Shown here: positions 27,476-40,235 of the stretch, piece by piece
How positions within the stretch are numbered: position 1 is the stretch's first letter
How the letters are laid out: the number at the start of each line of letters is the position of its first letter
The notes under the pieces: generated by a model
What the model saw: the letters and a program-made list of their open reading frames with translations, nothing else
What the model was told of the DNA's origin: nothing
Database searches by the model: none
Assembly: GCA_019695035.1 (NCBI GenBank)
Contig: JAIBAU010000014.1
Coordinates: forward strand, 1-64,000
DNA length: 64,000 bases
Reading direction: 5' to 3'
Origin: Caulobacteraceae bacterium
GTDB taxonomy: Bacteria; Pseudomonadota; Alphaproteobacteria; Caulobacterales; Caulobacteraceae
Translations under genes and position numbers: made by a program

Positions 27476-28993
27476 GTGCTCGGTCAGCGACTGGAAATTC
27501 GGCAGGGCCAGAGCCTGGTCATCACGCCGCAGCTGCAGCAGGCCATCAAGCTGCTGCAGCTCTCCAACCTGGAGATCGAGGCGTTCGTCGAGGCCGAACT
27601 GGAACGCAACCCGCTGCTGCAGCGCGACGAGCGCGAGGGCGACCGCGAGGCCGACAAGGTCGAGGCGCCGGCCGAGGCCGCGGACGCCCGCGAGCTCGAA
27701 TTCTCGGGGGCCGACGCCGAGGCCGCGCGCGAGAGCGTGGACGCCCGCGAGGACGACCTCTACGGCGACTCCTCCCCCGCCGAACGCGCCGCCGAGGCGG
27801 CCGCGGCCGGGGCCGACGCCGGCGGGGCCATCGACTGGAGCCGGACCGGCAAGGGCGGCTCGATCGAGGCCGACGGCGACGTGTTCGAGCGTCTTTCCAG
27901 CCGTGAGAAGACCCTCTCGGAACACCTCAACGAGCAGGCCCTGATGGCCGGCTTCTCGACCGCCGACCACGCCATCGCCGTCAGCCTCATCGATGGCGTC
28001 GACGACGGCGGCTACCTGCGCGTCTCCTGCGAGGAGATCGCCGACCGCATGGGCTGCGAGGTCGAGCGCGTGGAGGCGGTGCTGGCGCGCTGCCACGGCT
28101 TCGAGCCGACCGGGGTGATGGCGCGTTCGGTGCCCGAGTGCCTGGCGCTGCAGCTGCGCGAGCGCAACCGCTTCGACCCGGCCATGGCCTGCCTGCTGGA
28201 CAACCTCGACCTGCTGGCCCGCCGCGACCTCAACGCCCTGAAGAAGGCCTGTGGGGTCGACGAGGACGACCTGCGCGACATGATCGCCGAGCTCAAGGCC
28301 CTCACGCCCCGCCCGGGCGCGGCCTTCGGGGCCGAGGCGGTGCAGGCGGTCGCCCCCGACGTGTTCGTGCGCGAGGACCCGGCCGGCGGCTGGCGCGTGG
28401 AGCTGAACACAGACACCCTGCCCCGGCTGCTGATCGACCAGCGCTACCACGCCCGCGTCGCCTCGGCGGCGCGCAGCGAGACCGAGAAGAGCTTCGTCTC
28501 CGAGTGCCTGGCCTCGGCCAACTGGCTGGTGAAGAGCCTCGACCAGCGCGCCCGCACCATCCTCAAGGTGGCCAGCGAGATCGTGCGCCAGCAGGACGCC
28601 TTCTTCGTCTTCGGCGTCGAGCACCTGCGGCCGCTGAACCTGAAGACCGTCGCCGACGCCATCGGCATGCACGAATCGACCGTCAGCCGGGTGACCTCCA
28701 ACAAGTACCTGATGACGCCGCGCGGCATGTTCGAGCTGAAGTTCTTCTTCACCTCCGCCATCGCCTCCTCCGACGGCGGGGCGGCCCATTCGGCCGAGAG
28801 CGTCCGGCACAAGATCCGGCAGATGATCGAGGCCGAGGCGTCGGAGAACGACGTCCTCTCCGACGACCGGATCGTCGAGATCCTGAAGGAGGCCGGCGTC
28901 GACATCGCCCGCCGCACCGTCGCCAAGTACCGCGAGGCCCTGCGCATTCCTTCGTCCGTGGAGCGCAAGCGTCTGCTGAAAGCCGCCTGCTAG
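27476..28993 (+). CDS. rpoN: RNA polymerase sigma-54 factor RpoN
   Basis: RpoN directs RNA polymerase to -24/-12 promoters and needs AAA+ activators. The N-terminal activator-contact region (PQLQQAIKLLQLSNLEIEAF), core-binding domain, HTH (NLKTVADAIGMHESTVSRV) and RpoN box (ARRTVAKYREAL) are intact in 505 residues. I place the start at GTG 27476 (LGQRLEIRQGQ, the usual N-terminus), preceded by a GGGGCGGGG ribosome-binding site; GTG 27434 and ATG 27437 are alternatives giving a non-conserved extension. hpf and ptsN follow as in other alphaproteobacteria. A sigma-54 promoter is found in this window at amtB. Confidence 0.95.
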   Translation: MLGQRLEIRQGQSLVITPQLQQAIKLLQLSNLEIEAFVEAELERNPLLQRDEREGDREADKVEAPAEAADARELEFSGADAEAARESVDAREDDLYGDSSPAERAAEAAAAGADAGGAIDWSRTGKGGSIEADGDVFERLSSREKTLSEHLNEQALMAGFSTADHAIAVSLIDGVDDGGYLRVSCEEIADRMGCEVERVEAVLARCHGFEPTGVMARSVPECLALQLRERNRFDPAMACLLDNLDLLARRDLNALKKACGVDEDDLRDMIAELKALTPRPGAAFGAEAVQAVAPDVFVREDPAGGWRVELNTDTLPRLLIDQRYHARVASAARSETEKSFVSECLASANWLVKSLDQRARTILKVASEIVRQQDAFFVFGVEHLRPLNLKTVADAIGMHESTVSRVTSNKYLMTPRGMFELKFFFTSAIASSDGGAAHSAESVRHKIRQMIEAEASENDVLSDDRIVEILKEAGVDIARRTVAKYREALRIPSSVERKRLLKAAC

Positions 28994-29080
28994 GCGAATT
29001 TCCGGCCTGCAAGGCTAACGAGCGCGTGATTTGCGCGCGATCCGCTTGACACTTTTCAGGGTCCGGCGCGTTCTCAGGGC

Positions 29081-29728
29081 ATGCAAGTCCAGATCAGCGG
29101 CAAGCATGTCGATGTTGGTGACGCGCTACGCTCACGCATCGAAAGCGAACTCTCCGAAGGCATCGAAAAGTACTTCGAGCGCGGCGGCGCGGCCGATGTG
29201 GTCGTGACCCGCGAAGGGCGCGATTTCCGCATCGACGCCGTGGTCAATCTCGCCTCCGGCCAGCAGATCGTCGGCCACAGCCTGGGCGGCGACGCCCATG
29301 GGGCCTTCGACGGCCTGCTCGACAAGCTGGAGAAGCGCGTGCGGCGCTACAAGCGGCGGCTCAAGGAGCGGCACGGCGCCAACGGCGCGGGCCTCGGCCC
29401 CGAGGCCACCGAGATGGCGTTCGAGCGGGTTCCCGCGGCGGTGCTTCGCTCGCCCGACGCCGTCGAGGATGCTGAATTCGGCGAACCCGGCCGTCCCGGC
29501 GAGGCCCCGCCTCCGGCCATGGTCATCGCCGAAACCGAAAAGGAAATCAGGACCATGACCGTCGGGATGGCGGTCCTGGAGCTGGACCTCACCGACTATC
29601 CTGTGGTCATTTTCAAGAATGCCGCCCACGGGGGAATTTCGGTGGTATATCGCCGGCCCGACGGAAACGTGGGCTGGGTCGACCCCGAGCGCACCCGTTC
29701 AGGTAATGGTCACGCTTCCGGCCTATAG
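29081..29728 (+). CDS. hpf: Long-form ribosome hibernation promoting factor HPF
   Basis: Long HPF dimerises ribosomes into 100S particles in slow growth. The 215-residue chain has an N-terminal S30AE ribosome-binding domain (ISGKHVDVGDALRSRIESEL) and a C-terminal dimerisation domain (VIFKNAAHGGISVVYRRPDGNVGWVDPE). The central linker is Ala/Pro/Glu-rich. It lies between rpoN and ptsN in the conserved order. A TTGACA hexamer at 29046 may be part of its promoter, which would leave almost no leader. Confidence 0.95.
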   Translation: MQVQISGKHVDVGDALRSRIESELSEGIEKYFERGGAADVVVTREGRDFRIDAVVNLASGQQIVGHSLGGDAHGAFDGLLDKLEKRVRRYKRRLKERHGANGAGLGPEATEMAFERVPAAVLRSPDAVEDAEFGEPGRPGEAPPPAMVIAETEKEIRTMTVGMAVLELDLTDYPVVIFKNAAHGGISVVYRRPDGNVGWVDPERTRSGNGHASGL

Positions 29729-29812
29729 TCGCGGTACACGGCGTTTCCGCTGAACCATCGGCGGACGCCAAATGAGAAGACGGTGAAAAGAGTGCCGCGT
29801 TCCGGGGGATCC

Positions 29813-30277
29813 ATGGAAGAAGGCGAACTGCTTCGTCGCGAGGCCGTGGCCGCGCGCGTGGGCGCCGGCTCGAAGCGGGCGGCGCTCGGCGCCGTGGCCG
29901 AAATCGCGTCCAAGCGCCTCGGCCAGCCCGCCCAGCAGCTGCTCTACGCCCTGCAGGAGCGCGAGAAGCACGGCTCGACCGGCATCGGCCAGGGCGTCGC
30001 GGTGCCGCACGCCCACGTGCCGGGCCTCGAGCATCCCGTCGGCGTATTCGTGAAGCTGGAAAGCCCGGTGGCCTTCGACGCCGTCGACGACCGTCCGGTG
30101 GACCTGATCTTCGCCCTCTTCGCTCCGCCGGAGGCCGGCGTCGAGCACCTGCGGGCCCTGGCCCGGGTCTCGCGCCTGCTGCGCCAGGGCGAGCTGCGCG
30201 AGCAGCTGCGCCAGGCGCGCACCGCCGACGCCATGTACGCGCTGCTGTCGCGCGACGTGAAGTCGAACGCGGCCTGA
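29813..30277 (+). CDS. ptsN: PTS IIA-like nitrogen regulatory protein PtsN (EIIA-Ntr)
   Basis: PtsN is the terminal phosphoacceptor of the nitrogen PTS; it links nitrogen and carbon status to potassium and stress control. The phosphorylatable histidine lies in GVAVPHAHVPG near residue 66. The 154-residue length is normal. The start at 29813 (MEEGELLRRE) has a GGGGG ribosome-binding site. It completes rpoN-hpf-ptsN. No HPr or EI-Ntr gene is in the window. Confidence 0.95.
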   Translation: MEEGELLRREAVAARVGAGSKRAALGAVAEIASKRLGQPAQQLLYALQEREKHGSTGIGQGVAVPHAHVPGLEHPVGVFVKLESPVAFDAVDDRPVDLIFALFAPPEAGVEHLRALARVSRLLRQGELREQLRQARTADAMYALLSRDVKSNAA

Positions 30278-30353
30278 GACTCCAAACTGTCCTGTCTGTT
30301 CTGAACGCGTGGGCGGAGAGATCGCGGAGCCGCTGGCCGGCCCGTCGTTGTCC

Positions 30354-30608
30354 TTAGTGCACCGAAACCGGCGCCAGTTCGTGGGCGGCGGCGGCGGCGA
30401 AGGCCGACTTCTTGTCGATCAGCACGGCCAGTCGCTCGCCCGACGCCGAATGCACGGCGTAGAGGGTCTGGTCCGGATCGATCGGAATGCCCTCCACGGT
30501 GTCCACCGTGGCGCCGGCCAGGACTTCCTTGGCCTTGATCTCGCGAACATAGACGAGGTCCGGCGCGCCCAGCGCCTTGAACTCCTCGCGTGAAAAATGC
30601 GGTGTCAT
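30354..30608 (-). CDS. DUF1150 family protein
   Basis: This 84-residue protein (FSREEFKALGAPDLVYVREI, VHSASGERLAVLIDKKSAF) belongs to DUF1150, which in alphaproteobacteria lies next to a small heat-shock gene. The ATG at 30608 is preceded by a strong AGGAGG site on the minus strand. It has no membrane segment. It is 46 bp downstream of hsp20 and probably shares its transcript and stress induction. Function unknown. Confidence 0.88.
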   Translation of the reverse strand: MTPHFSREEFKALGAPDLVYVREIKAKEVLAGATVDTVEGIPIDPDQTLYAVHSASGERLAVLIDKKSAFAAAAAHELAPVSVH

Positions 30609-30654
30609 CACGACCACCTCCTTCGAAATTCTAACGCCCCAGCTAGGCCCCGGT

Positions 30655-31077
30655 TCATCCGGCGGAATCGCGGGCGGAGCGGATCGGAATCCGGCGCACC
30701 TGGTCGGAACCCTCGGGCTGGACCAGCTCGACGTGCAGCAGACCGTGGTCCAGCAGGGCGCTGTCGACCTCCAGTCCGCCGTCCAGCACGAAGGCGCGGG
30801 TGAACCCCCGGGCTGCGATGCCGCGGTGCACGTAGGTCTTGTCCTCGGCCGTCCGTTCGCCGGTGATCACCAGCTGGCGACCCTCGACGCTGACGCTCAG
30901 CTGGTCGGGGGTGAACCCCGCCACGGCCAGGGTGATGCGGACGCGCCGATCGCCCAGGTCTTCGACATTGTAGGGCGGGTAGCTTTCGGCGGCGGCCTTG
31001 GCGGCCCGCTCGATCAGGGCGCGGGTATGGTCGAAGCCCAGCAGGAAGGGGCTGTCGAAAAGCACGGTGCGGTTCAT
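30655..31077 (-). CDS. ibpA: Small heat-shock protein Hsp20/IbpA
   Basis: The 140-residue protein has an alpha-crystallin domain (YPPYNVEDLGDRRVRITLAV, HRGIAARGFTRAFVL, HVELVQPEG) flanked by a short N-terminal segment (MNRTVLFDSPFLLGFDH). It is an ATP-independent holdase for unfolded proteins. The start at 31077 fits the family. A candidate heat-shock promoter lies at 31156-31185. The DUF1150 gene follows in the same orientation. Confidence 0.92.
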   Translation of the reverse strand: MNRTVLFDSPFLLGFDHTRALIERAAKAAAESYPPYNVEDLGDRRVRITLAVAGFTPDQLSVSVEGRQLVITGERTAEDKTYVHRGIAARGFTRAFVLDGGLEVDSALLDHGLLHVELVQPEGSDQVRRIPIRSARDSAG

Positions 31078-31155
31078 CTCCAAGCCCTCGTTCAAGCGAC
31101 TTGCGGCCGGATCCCGGCCCGCCCATCGGCGGCGCGGACCGTCCGGCCTGAAACC

Positions 31156-31185
31156 TATGTGAGGCCCGGGTCGGGCCTTTTCAAC
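31156..31185 (-). promoter_or_regulatory. Candidate sigma-32 heat-shock promoter
   Basis: On the minus strand, GTTGAA (31185-31180) and CTCACATA (31163-31156) are 16 bases apart. They resemble the CTTGAA and CCCATNT elements of heat-shock promoters. The position, about 80 bp upstream of the small heat-shock gene, supports it, but the match is partial. Confidence 0.35.
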
Positions 31186-31208
31186 CGCTTGCAACCGGCG
31201 GGACGCCC

Positions 31209-33953
31209 CTAGCGCCCCGCCCGCGCGGTGGCCCGGGCCAGGCGGGGTCGCGCCTCGCGGGCCTCGGCCCGGGTCAGCACCTCGTTGAGCGCCGTCCGCA
31301 GGGGCAGCAGCGCAGCCGGGTCGGTCACCCGCCGGCCGCTCGTCTCGTCGCGCACGTAGAAGGCGTCGACCGCCCGCTCGCCGTAGCTGTCGATGTGGGC
31401 GGACCGGATCGACAGTCCCGCCTCCGAAAGGGTTCGCGCCAGGTCGGCCAGCAGGCCGGGCCGGTCCCGGCCGGACACCTCGATGATCGTGGCCTCCCGC
31501 GCGGCCTCGTTGTCGATGGTCACGGTGGGCGTGATGTCGAAGGCCGGCGCGCGCCGGCCGATCCCGCTGGCGGGCGAAGCCTCGGGACTGGGGCCCTGGC
31601 CGCGCGAGGCCGCCTCCAGGGCGCGGCAGGCGCGTTCCAGGGTCGCCTTGTGCCGGCGCCCGAACGGCTCGCCCGCGGCGTCCTGCAGGTAGAAGACGTC
31701 GAGCGCCTGGCCTCCGGCCGAGGTGAAGACCCGCGCCCCGACCACGTCGGCGCCCATGGCGGCGAGCGCACGCGCCAGATCCGCGAACAGGCCCGGACGG
31801 TCGGGCGCCGCCACCGTCAGTTCGGCGGCGTTGTGATCGGCCCGGAAGCGCGCGTCGGCCGCAGCGCCGCGCGCGGCCAGCGCCGCGTGCCGCCGATGGT
31901 CCTCGGCCTCGAAGGCGGTGAAGTAGGCGTCCTCCATGCTGGCCGCCCAGGCGGCGGCCGAGGGATCGGCCGCGCCCAGGGCCTCGCGGGCGGCGGCGGC
32001 CTGGTCGGCCTGGTGCTGGCGGAAGCTGGCCGCCGCATCCGAGCTGCGGCCGCCCCGGAACACCGCCTCGGTGGCGGCGTAGAGCTCGCGCATCAGGCGG
32101 CCTTTCCAGCCGTTCCAGACGCCCGGCCCCACCGCGCGGATATCCGCCACGGTCAGCACCAGCAGCAGGCGCAGCCGCTCGGGGTTCTCGACGATGCGGG
32201 CGAAGGCGGCGACCGTTTCGGGGTCGGAGACATCCCGTTTCTGGGCGTAGTCCGACAGCACCAGGTGATGGCGCACCAGCCAGGCGACCAGCTCGACCTG
32301 GCCCCGCGGCAGGCCGAGCCGCTCGCAGGCCCGCGCCGCCGCGATGGAGCCGTCGTCCTCCTGCCCGCGGGTGCCGCCCTTGCCGGTGTCATGCAGCAGC
32401 ATGGCCAGGAACAGGGCCTCGCGATCGGCGATGTGGGGCATGATCGCGGTCGACAGCGGGTGGTCTTCCTCGTGCTTGCCGCGCTGGATGTCGTTGATGG
32501 TGCCGATGGCCCGCAGGGTGTGCTCGTCCACCGTGTAGGCGTGGTACATGTTCAGCTGGGTCTGGCCCACGACCCGGCCGAACTCGGGCAGGAAGCGGCC
32601 GAGCAGACCCGTCTCGTTCATCAGGGTCAGCACCCGGTAGGGCTGAGACCCCTCGGCCAGGATGTCGAGGAAGGCGCGGGTCGCGCCCGGGTCGCGGCGC
32701 AGCCTGGGCGTCACCAGGCCCAGACGACGCGTCACCGCGGTGAAGGCGTCCGGATGCAGGTCCAGGTGATAGTGGTCGGCGGTGCGGAACAGCCGGATCA
32801 GGTTGACCGGGTCCCGGTCCAGGATCGCGGGATCCTCCACCACCAGCCGCCCGCCCTCCTCGACGAAACCCTCGAGGTCCAGCGGGGTGCGCTTCACCTT
32901 CTTGGCGAACCAGCCGGCGATGCCCTGCGGAGCCTTGTTTCGGTCGGCCTCCAGCTTGGCGCAGAAGGCGCGGGTCAAGCCGCCGACGTCGCGGGCGGTC
33001 AGGAAGTAGCGACGCATGAAGCGTTCCACCGCCGTCTCGCCGGCCTCCTGGCGGAAACCCATGCGGCGGGCGATCTCGGTCTGCACGTCGAAGGTCAGCT
33101 TCTCCTCGGCGCGGCCGGCGATGAGGTGCAGCCAGATGCGCACCGACCAGAGGAAGTCGAAGGCCTGCTCCACGCCGCGTTGCTCCCGGGGCGTCAGCAA
33201 CCCCTCCAGGGCGCGCCGGCCGAGCGGGCTCTCGGGCGCCAGGGAGCGCGCGATCCAGAACAGGGTGTTGAGGTCGCGCAGGCCGCCCTTGCCCTCCTTC
33301 ACGTTCGGCTCGACCCGATAGCGGGACGCGCCGGCCTTCTCGTGGCGGACATCCCGCTCGGCCAGCTTGGCGGCGATGAAGGGTCGCGGATCGGCCCGGG
33401 CGGCCTCCTTCTGGAACCGCGCCAGGAAGGTCTCGGCCAGGGTCGGGTCGCCGGCCAGGGGGCGGGCCTCCAGGAGGGTGGTGCGGATGGTCATGTCGGC
33501 GCGGGCCAGCTTGAGGCACTCGTCCACCGAGCGCGCCGCCCAGCCCACTTTCAGCCCGAGGTCCCACAGGACATAGAGGATGAATTCGGTGATCTGCTCG
33601 AAGCGGGCGTTCGACTTCCAGGGCCGCAGGAACAGCAGGTCCAGGTCCGAGAAGGGGGCAAGCACGCCCCGCCCGTAGCCGCCCACCGCCAGCACCGCGA
33701 CCTTGGCGGTGTCGGAGGGATTGGGCGCCGGGTAGACGTCGTCGCTGACCCAGTCCCAAAGGGCGCGCACGACCGTGTCGGCGGCCGCGCTGTAGAGCCG
33801 CGCCACCGCCACCCCGGCCTCGCCCGCCTCAAGCCGCTGCCGCGCCCGGGCGCGGCCGGCGTCCAGTCCGGTCCGCAGCACCGCCACCGCATGGGCCCGC
33901 TCGCGCGGACCCGCGCGCAACGCGTCCAGCAGGGCGGCGGCGTCCGGGGTCAT
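31209..33953 (-). CDS. glnD: Bifunctional uridylyltransferase/uridylyl-removing enzyme GlnD
   Basis: GlnD senses glutamine and adds or removes UMP on PII proteins, setting nitrogen control. The 914-residue chain has a nucleotidyltransferase domain (GGYGRGVLAPFSDLDLLFL, near residue 92), an HD phosphohydrolase domain (LLHDTGKGGT near residue 522) and two C-terminal ACT domains (DRPGLFADLARAL near 720; DRPGLLADLARTL near 835). All catalytic motifs look intact. It converges with nothing directly; hsp20 lies downstream on the same strand. The PII gene itself is not in the window. Confidence 0.96.
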   Translation of the reverse strand: MTPDAAALLDALRAGPRERAHAVAVLRTGLDAGRARARQRLEAGEAGVAVARLYSAAADTVVRALWDWVSDDVYPAPNPSDTAKVAVLAVGGYGRGVLAPFSDLDLLFLRPWKSNARFEQITEFILYVLWDLGLKVGWAARSVDECLKLARADMTIRTTLLEARPLAGDPTLAETFLARFQKEAARADPRPFIAAKLAERDVRHEKAGASRYRVEPNVKEGKGGLRDLNTLFWIARSLAPESPLGRRALEGLLTPREQRGVEQAFDFLWSVRIWLHLIAGRAEEKLTFDVQTEIARRMGFRQEAGETAVERFMRRYFLTARDVGGLTRAFCAKLEADRNKAPQGIAGWFAKKVKRTPLDLEGFVEEGGRLVVEDPAILDRDPVNLIRLFRTADHYHLDLHPDAFTAVTRRLGLVTPRLRRDPGATRAFLDILAEGSQPYRVLTLMNETGLLGRFLPEFGRVVGQTQLNMYHAYTVDEHTLRAIGTINDIQRGKHEEDHPLSTAIMPHIADREALFLAMLLHDTGKGGTRGQEDDGSIAAARACERLGLPRGQVELVAWLVRHHLVLSDYAQKRDVSDPETVAAFARIVENPERLRLLLVLTVADIRAVGPGVWNGWKGRLMRELYAATEAVFRGGRSSDAAASFRQHQADQAAAAREALGAADPSAAAWAASMEDAYFTAFEAEDHRRHAALAARGAAADARFRADHNAAELTVAAPDRPGLFADLARALAAMGADVVGARVFTSAGGQALDVFYLQDAAGEPFGRRHKATLERACRALEAASRGQGPSPEASPASGIGRRAPAFDITPTVTIDNEAAREATIIEVSGRDRPGLLADLARTLSEAGLSIRSAHIDSYGERAVDAFYVRDETSGRRVTDPAALLPLRTALNEVLTRAEAREARPRLARATARAGR

Positions 33954-34056
33954 GCCTGCAACCTAGTGGACCGGCGGGGCGAGGGGGAGGGGCGGAAGCG
34001 GCGCGACCGGCGGGGCCGGCCCGTGTCAGGCTGCATCTCCATCTGCGGAGGACGCC

Positions 34057-34169
34057 ATGGACCAGGATGTCGGAGTCTGGATCGCGATCGGCGTGCCGAT
34101 CGAGCTTGGTGTCGTCACCGCCGTGCTCCTGGCCCTGGGCGGCAACCGGCGCGGGCCTCCGTCAGCGCC

Positions 34170-34173
<4 letters not shown>
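34057..34173 (+). CDS. Possible 38-residue single-pass membrane protein
   Basis: A short open frame ([20 protein letters not shown]...) starts at ATG 34057 behind GGAGG with a 5-base spacer. It encodes one hydrophobic helix (about residues 5-29) and a basic tail ([10 protein letters not shown]). The stop TAG overlaps the stop of mutS on the other strand in CTAG, the same arrangement as real convergent pairs here. I cannot assign a family. It is supported only by the ribosome-binding site and hydrophobicity. Confidence 0.5.
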
Positions 34174-36860
<2,687 letters not shown>

Positions 36861-36934
36861 CGGGGCTGGGCGGACCGAAAGGTTAAGCCCGCAGTTTCGC
36901 CCGGGCGGCGCCCCGCCTCAACCCGGAGGGACAA

Positions 36935-36951
36935 GCTGTCCACAGGACAGC
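36935..36951. promoter_or_regulatory. Perfect inverted repeat between mutS and maeB
   Basis: GCTGTCC-ACA-GGACAGC is a 7-bp perfect inverted repeat in the 200-bp divergent region. It is too short and lacks a T run for a terminator. It could be an operator for maeB or mutS. Confidence 0.35.
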
Positions 36952-37060
36952 CCACCGCCTTGGCGCCGCCGGGATCGGGGCGCGCGGCGGTTGTGGCCTC
37001 CCGTCCCGGCGTCTAAACCACCTTCAAAGCCCGCGAACGGCGCCCAACGGCTCAGGGACC

Positions 37061-39331
<2,271 letters not shown>

Positions 39332-39345
39332 CAAGGCGCACGCAA

Positions 39346-39371
39346 AAAGGGCGGCGTTTCCGCCGCCCTTT
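39346..39371. terminator. Bidirectional hairpin terminator between maeB and the DUF4168-type gene
   Basis: AAAGGGCGGCG (39346-39356) and CGCCGCCCTTT (39361-39371) form a perfect 11-bp stem with loop TTTC. A-rich and T-rich ends let it serve the converging transcripts of maeB and the gene at 39397. Confidence 0.75.
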
Positions 39372-39396
39372 CAATGCGTTGCGCTTAAGCCCGCGT

Positions 39397-40053
39397 CTAG
39401 CCCAGCTTGGCCACCGCCAGCGACAGCCGCGCGTGCAGCTTCTGGTCGGTCGTGCTGGCGGTCAGGATGGCCTGAAACCGGTCGACGGTCATGCCGGTGG
39501 CGGTGATCGCCGCCTTCTGGCGGTTCTCCTCCTCCGGCGTCGGCGTCTGCGAGGGGTTCATCGCCTTGATGGCCTTGATCGCCCGCGCGAACTGAACCGT
39601 CTCGGCGTCGGTCACCGCCGCGCCAATGGATCCGGCCGGCGAGGGCGGAGCAGCGGCCACCAGGATGCGGGCCTTCAGCACCTTGTCCGTCTGGGTCGCC
39701 GCGCCAATGGACTGGAAACGTTCAAGAGTCAGGCCATTGGACGTCACGGCCGCCATCATCTCGGCTTTCTGGGCGTCGGTCGGCTGAGCTCCGTTGAGGG
39801 CCCGGCTCAACTCGGCGACCTTCACGATGGCCTTGGCGTACTTGGCGACCTCTGCGTCGGTCACATTGGTGGCCGGCGTAATCGGCGGGCGGGTCGGCTG
39901 GGCGGCAGGCGCCGCGGCGGGGGCTGCCCCAGCAGCCGGCCGTGCCGGCGCGGGAGCGGGGGTGGTGGTCGCGGGCGCCGCTTGGGCAGCTGCGGCCAGG
40001 GTTACGACCGAGGCGAAGCCGGCGACGGCGACGAGAGTCCGGGAAAGGCGCAT
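39397..40053 (-). CDS. Secreted protein with two DUF4168-like repeats
   Basis: The 218-residue protein has a signal peptide (MRLSRTLVAVAGFASVV...), an Ala/Pro-rich linker (residues 25-58) and two homologous helical domains. The first is TNVTDAEVAKYAKAIVKV...GLTLERFQSIGAATQTD; the second is AAVTDAETVQFARAIKAI...GMTVDRFQAILTASTTD. This DUF4168-like pattern is often found in secreted proteins of proteobacteria; function unknown. The duplication suggests internal tandem repeat within the gene. It ends near a shared terminator with maeB. Confidence 0.78.
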   Translation of the reverse strand: MRLSRTLVAVAGFASVVTLAAAAQAAPATTTPAPAPARPAAGAAPAAAPAAQPTRPPITPATNVTDAEVAKYAKAIVKVAELSRALNGAQPTDAQKAEMMAAVTSNGLTLERFQSIGAATQTDKVLKARILVAAAPPSPAGSIGAAVTDAETVQFARAIKAIKAMNPSQTPTPEEENRQKAAITATGMTVDRFQAILTASTTDQKLHARLSLAVAKLG

Positions 40054-40235
40054 GGGGTCTCTGCTCTGGATAGAATGAACCCCGGCATGGCGACGGCGCC
40101 TGGTTGGGTTCGACGAGGCGCATAATCGCCCGGAATGGGCCCGAACTGTGACCTTTCACCTGCGGCACGAACGCCGGGGCCGCTGTTCGCCCATGGCGAT
40201 GAACGCCGCCGGCGGCGCGCCGGACCGGGACCGGA
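40054..40235. other. Intergenic region between the DUF4168-type gene and ampG
   Basis: The 182 bases have no credible ORF. A GC-rich inverted repeat CGCCGCCGGCGGCG near 40205 may end the ampG transcript, which runs on the minus strand. No strong promoter for the downstream gene is recognised. Confidence 0.35.

Noticed and set aside
29046..29074. TTGACA upstream of hpf as a full promoter
   Set aside because: The -35 is good but the base run 17 bases later (CGTTCT) is a poor -10, and a start there would leave no leader; I left it as a note in the hpf entry.
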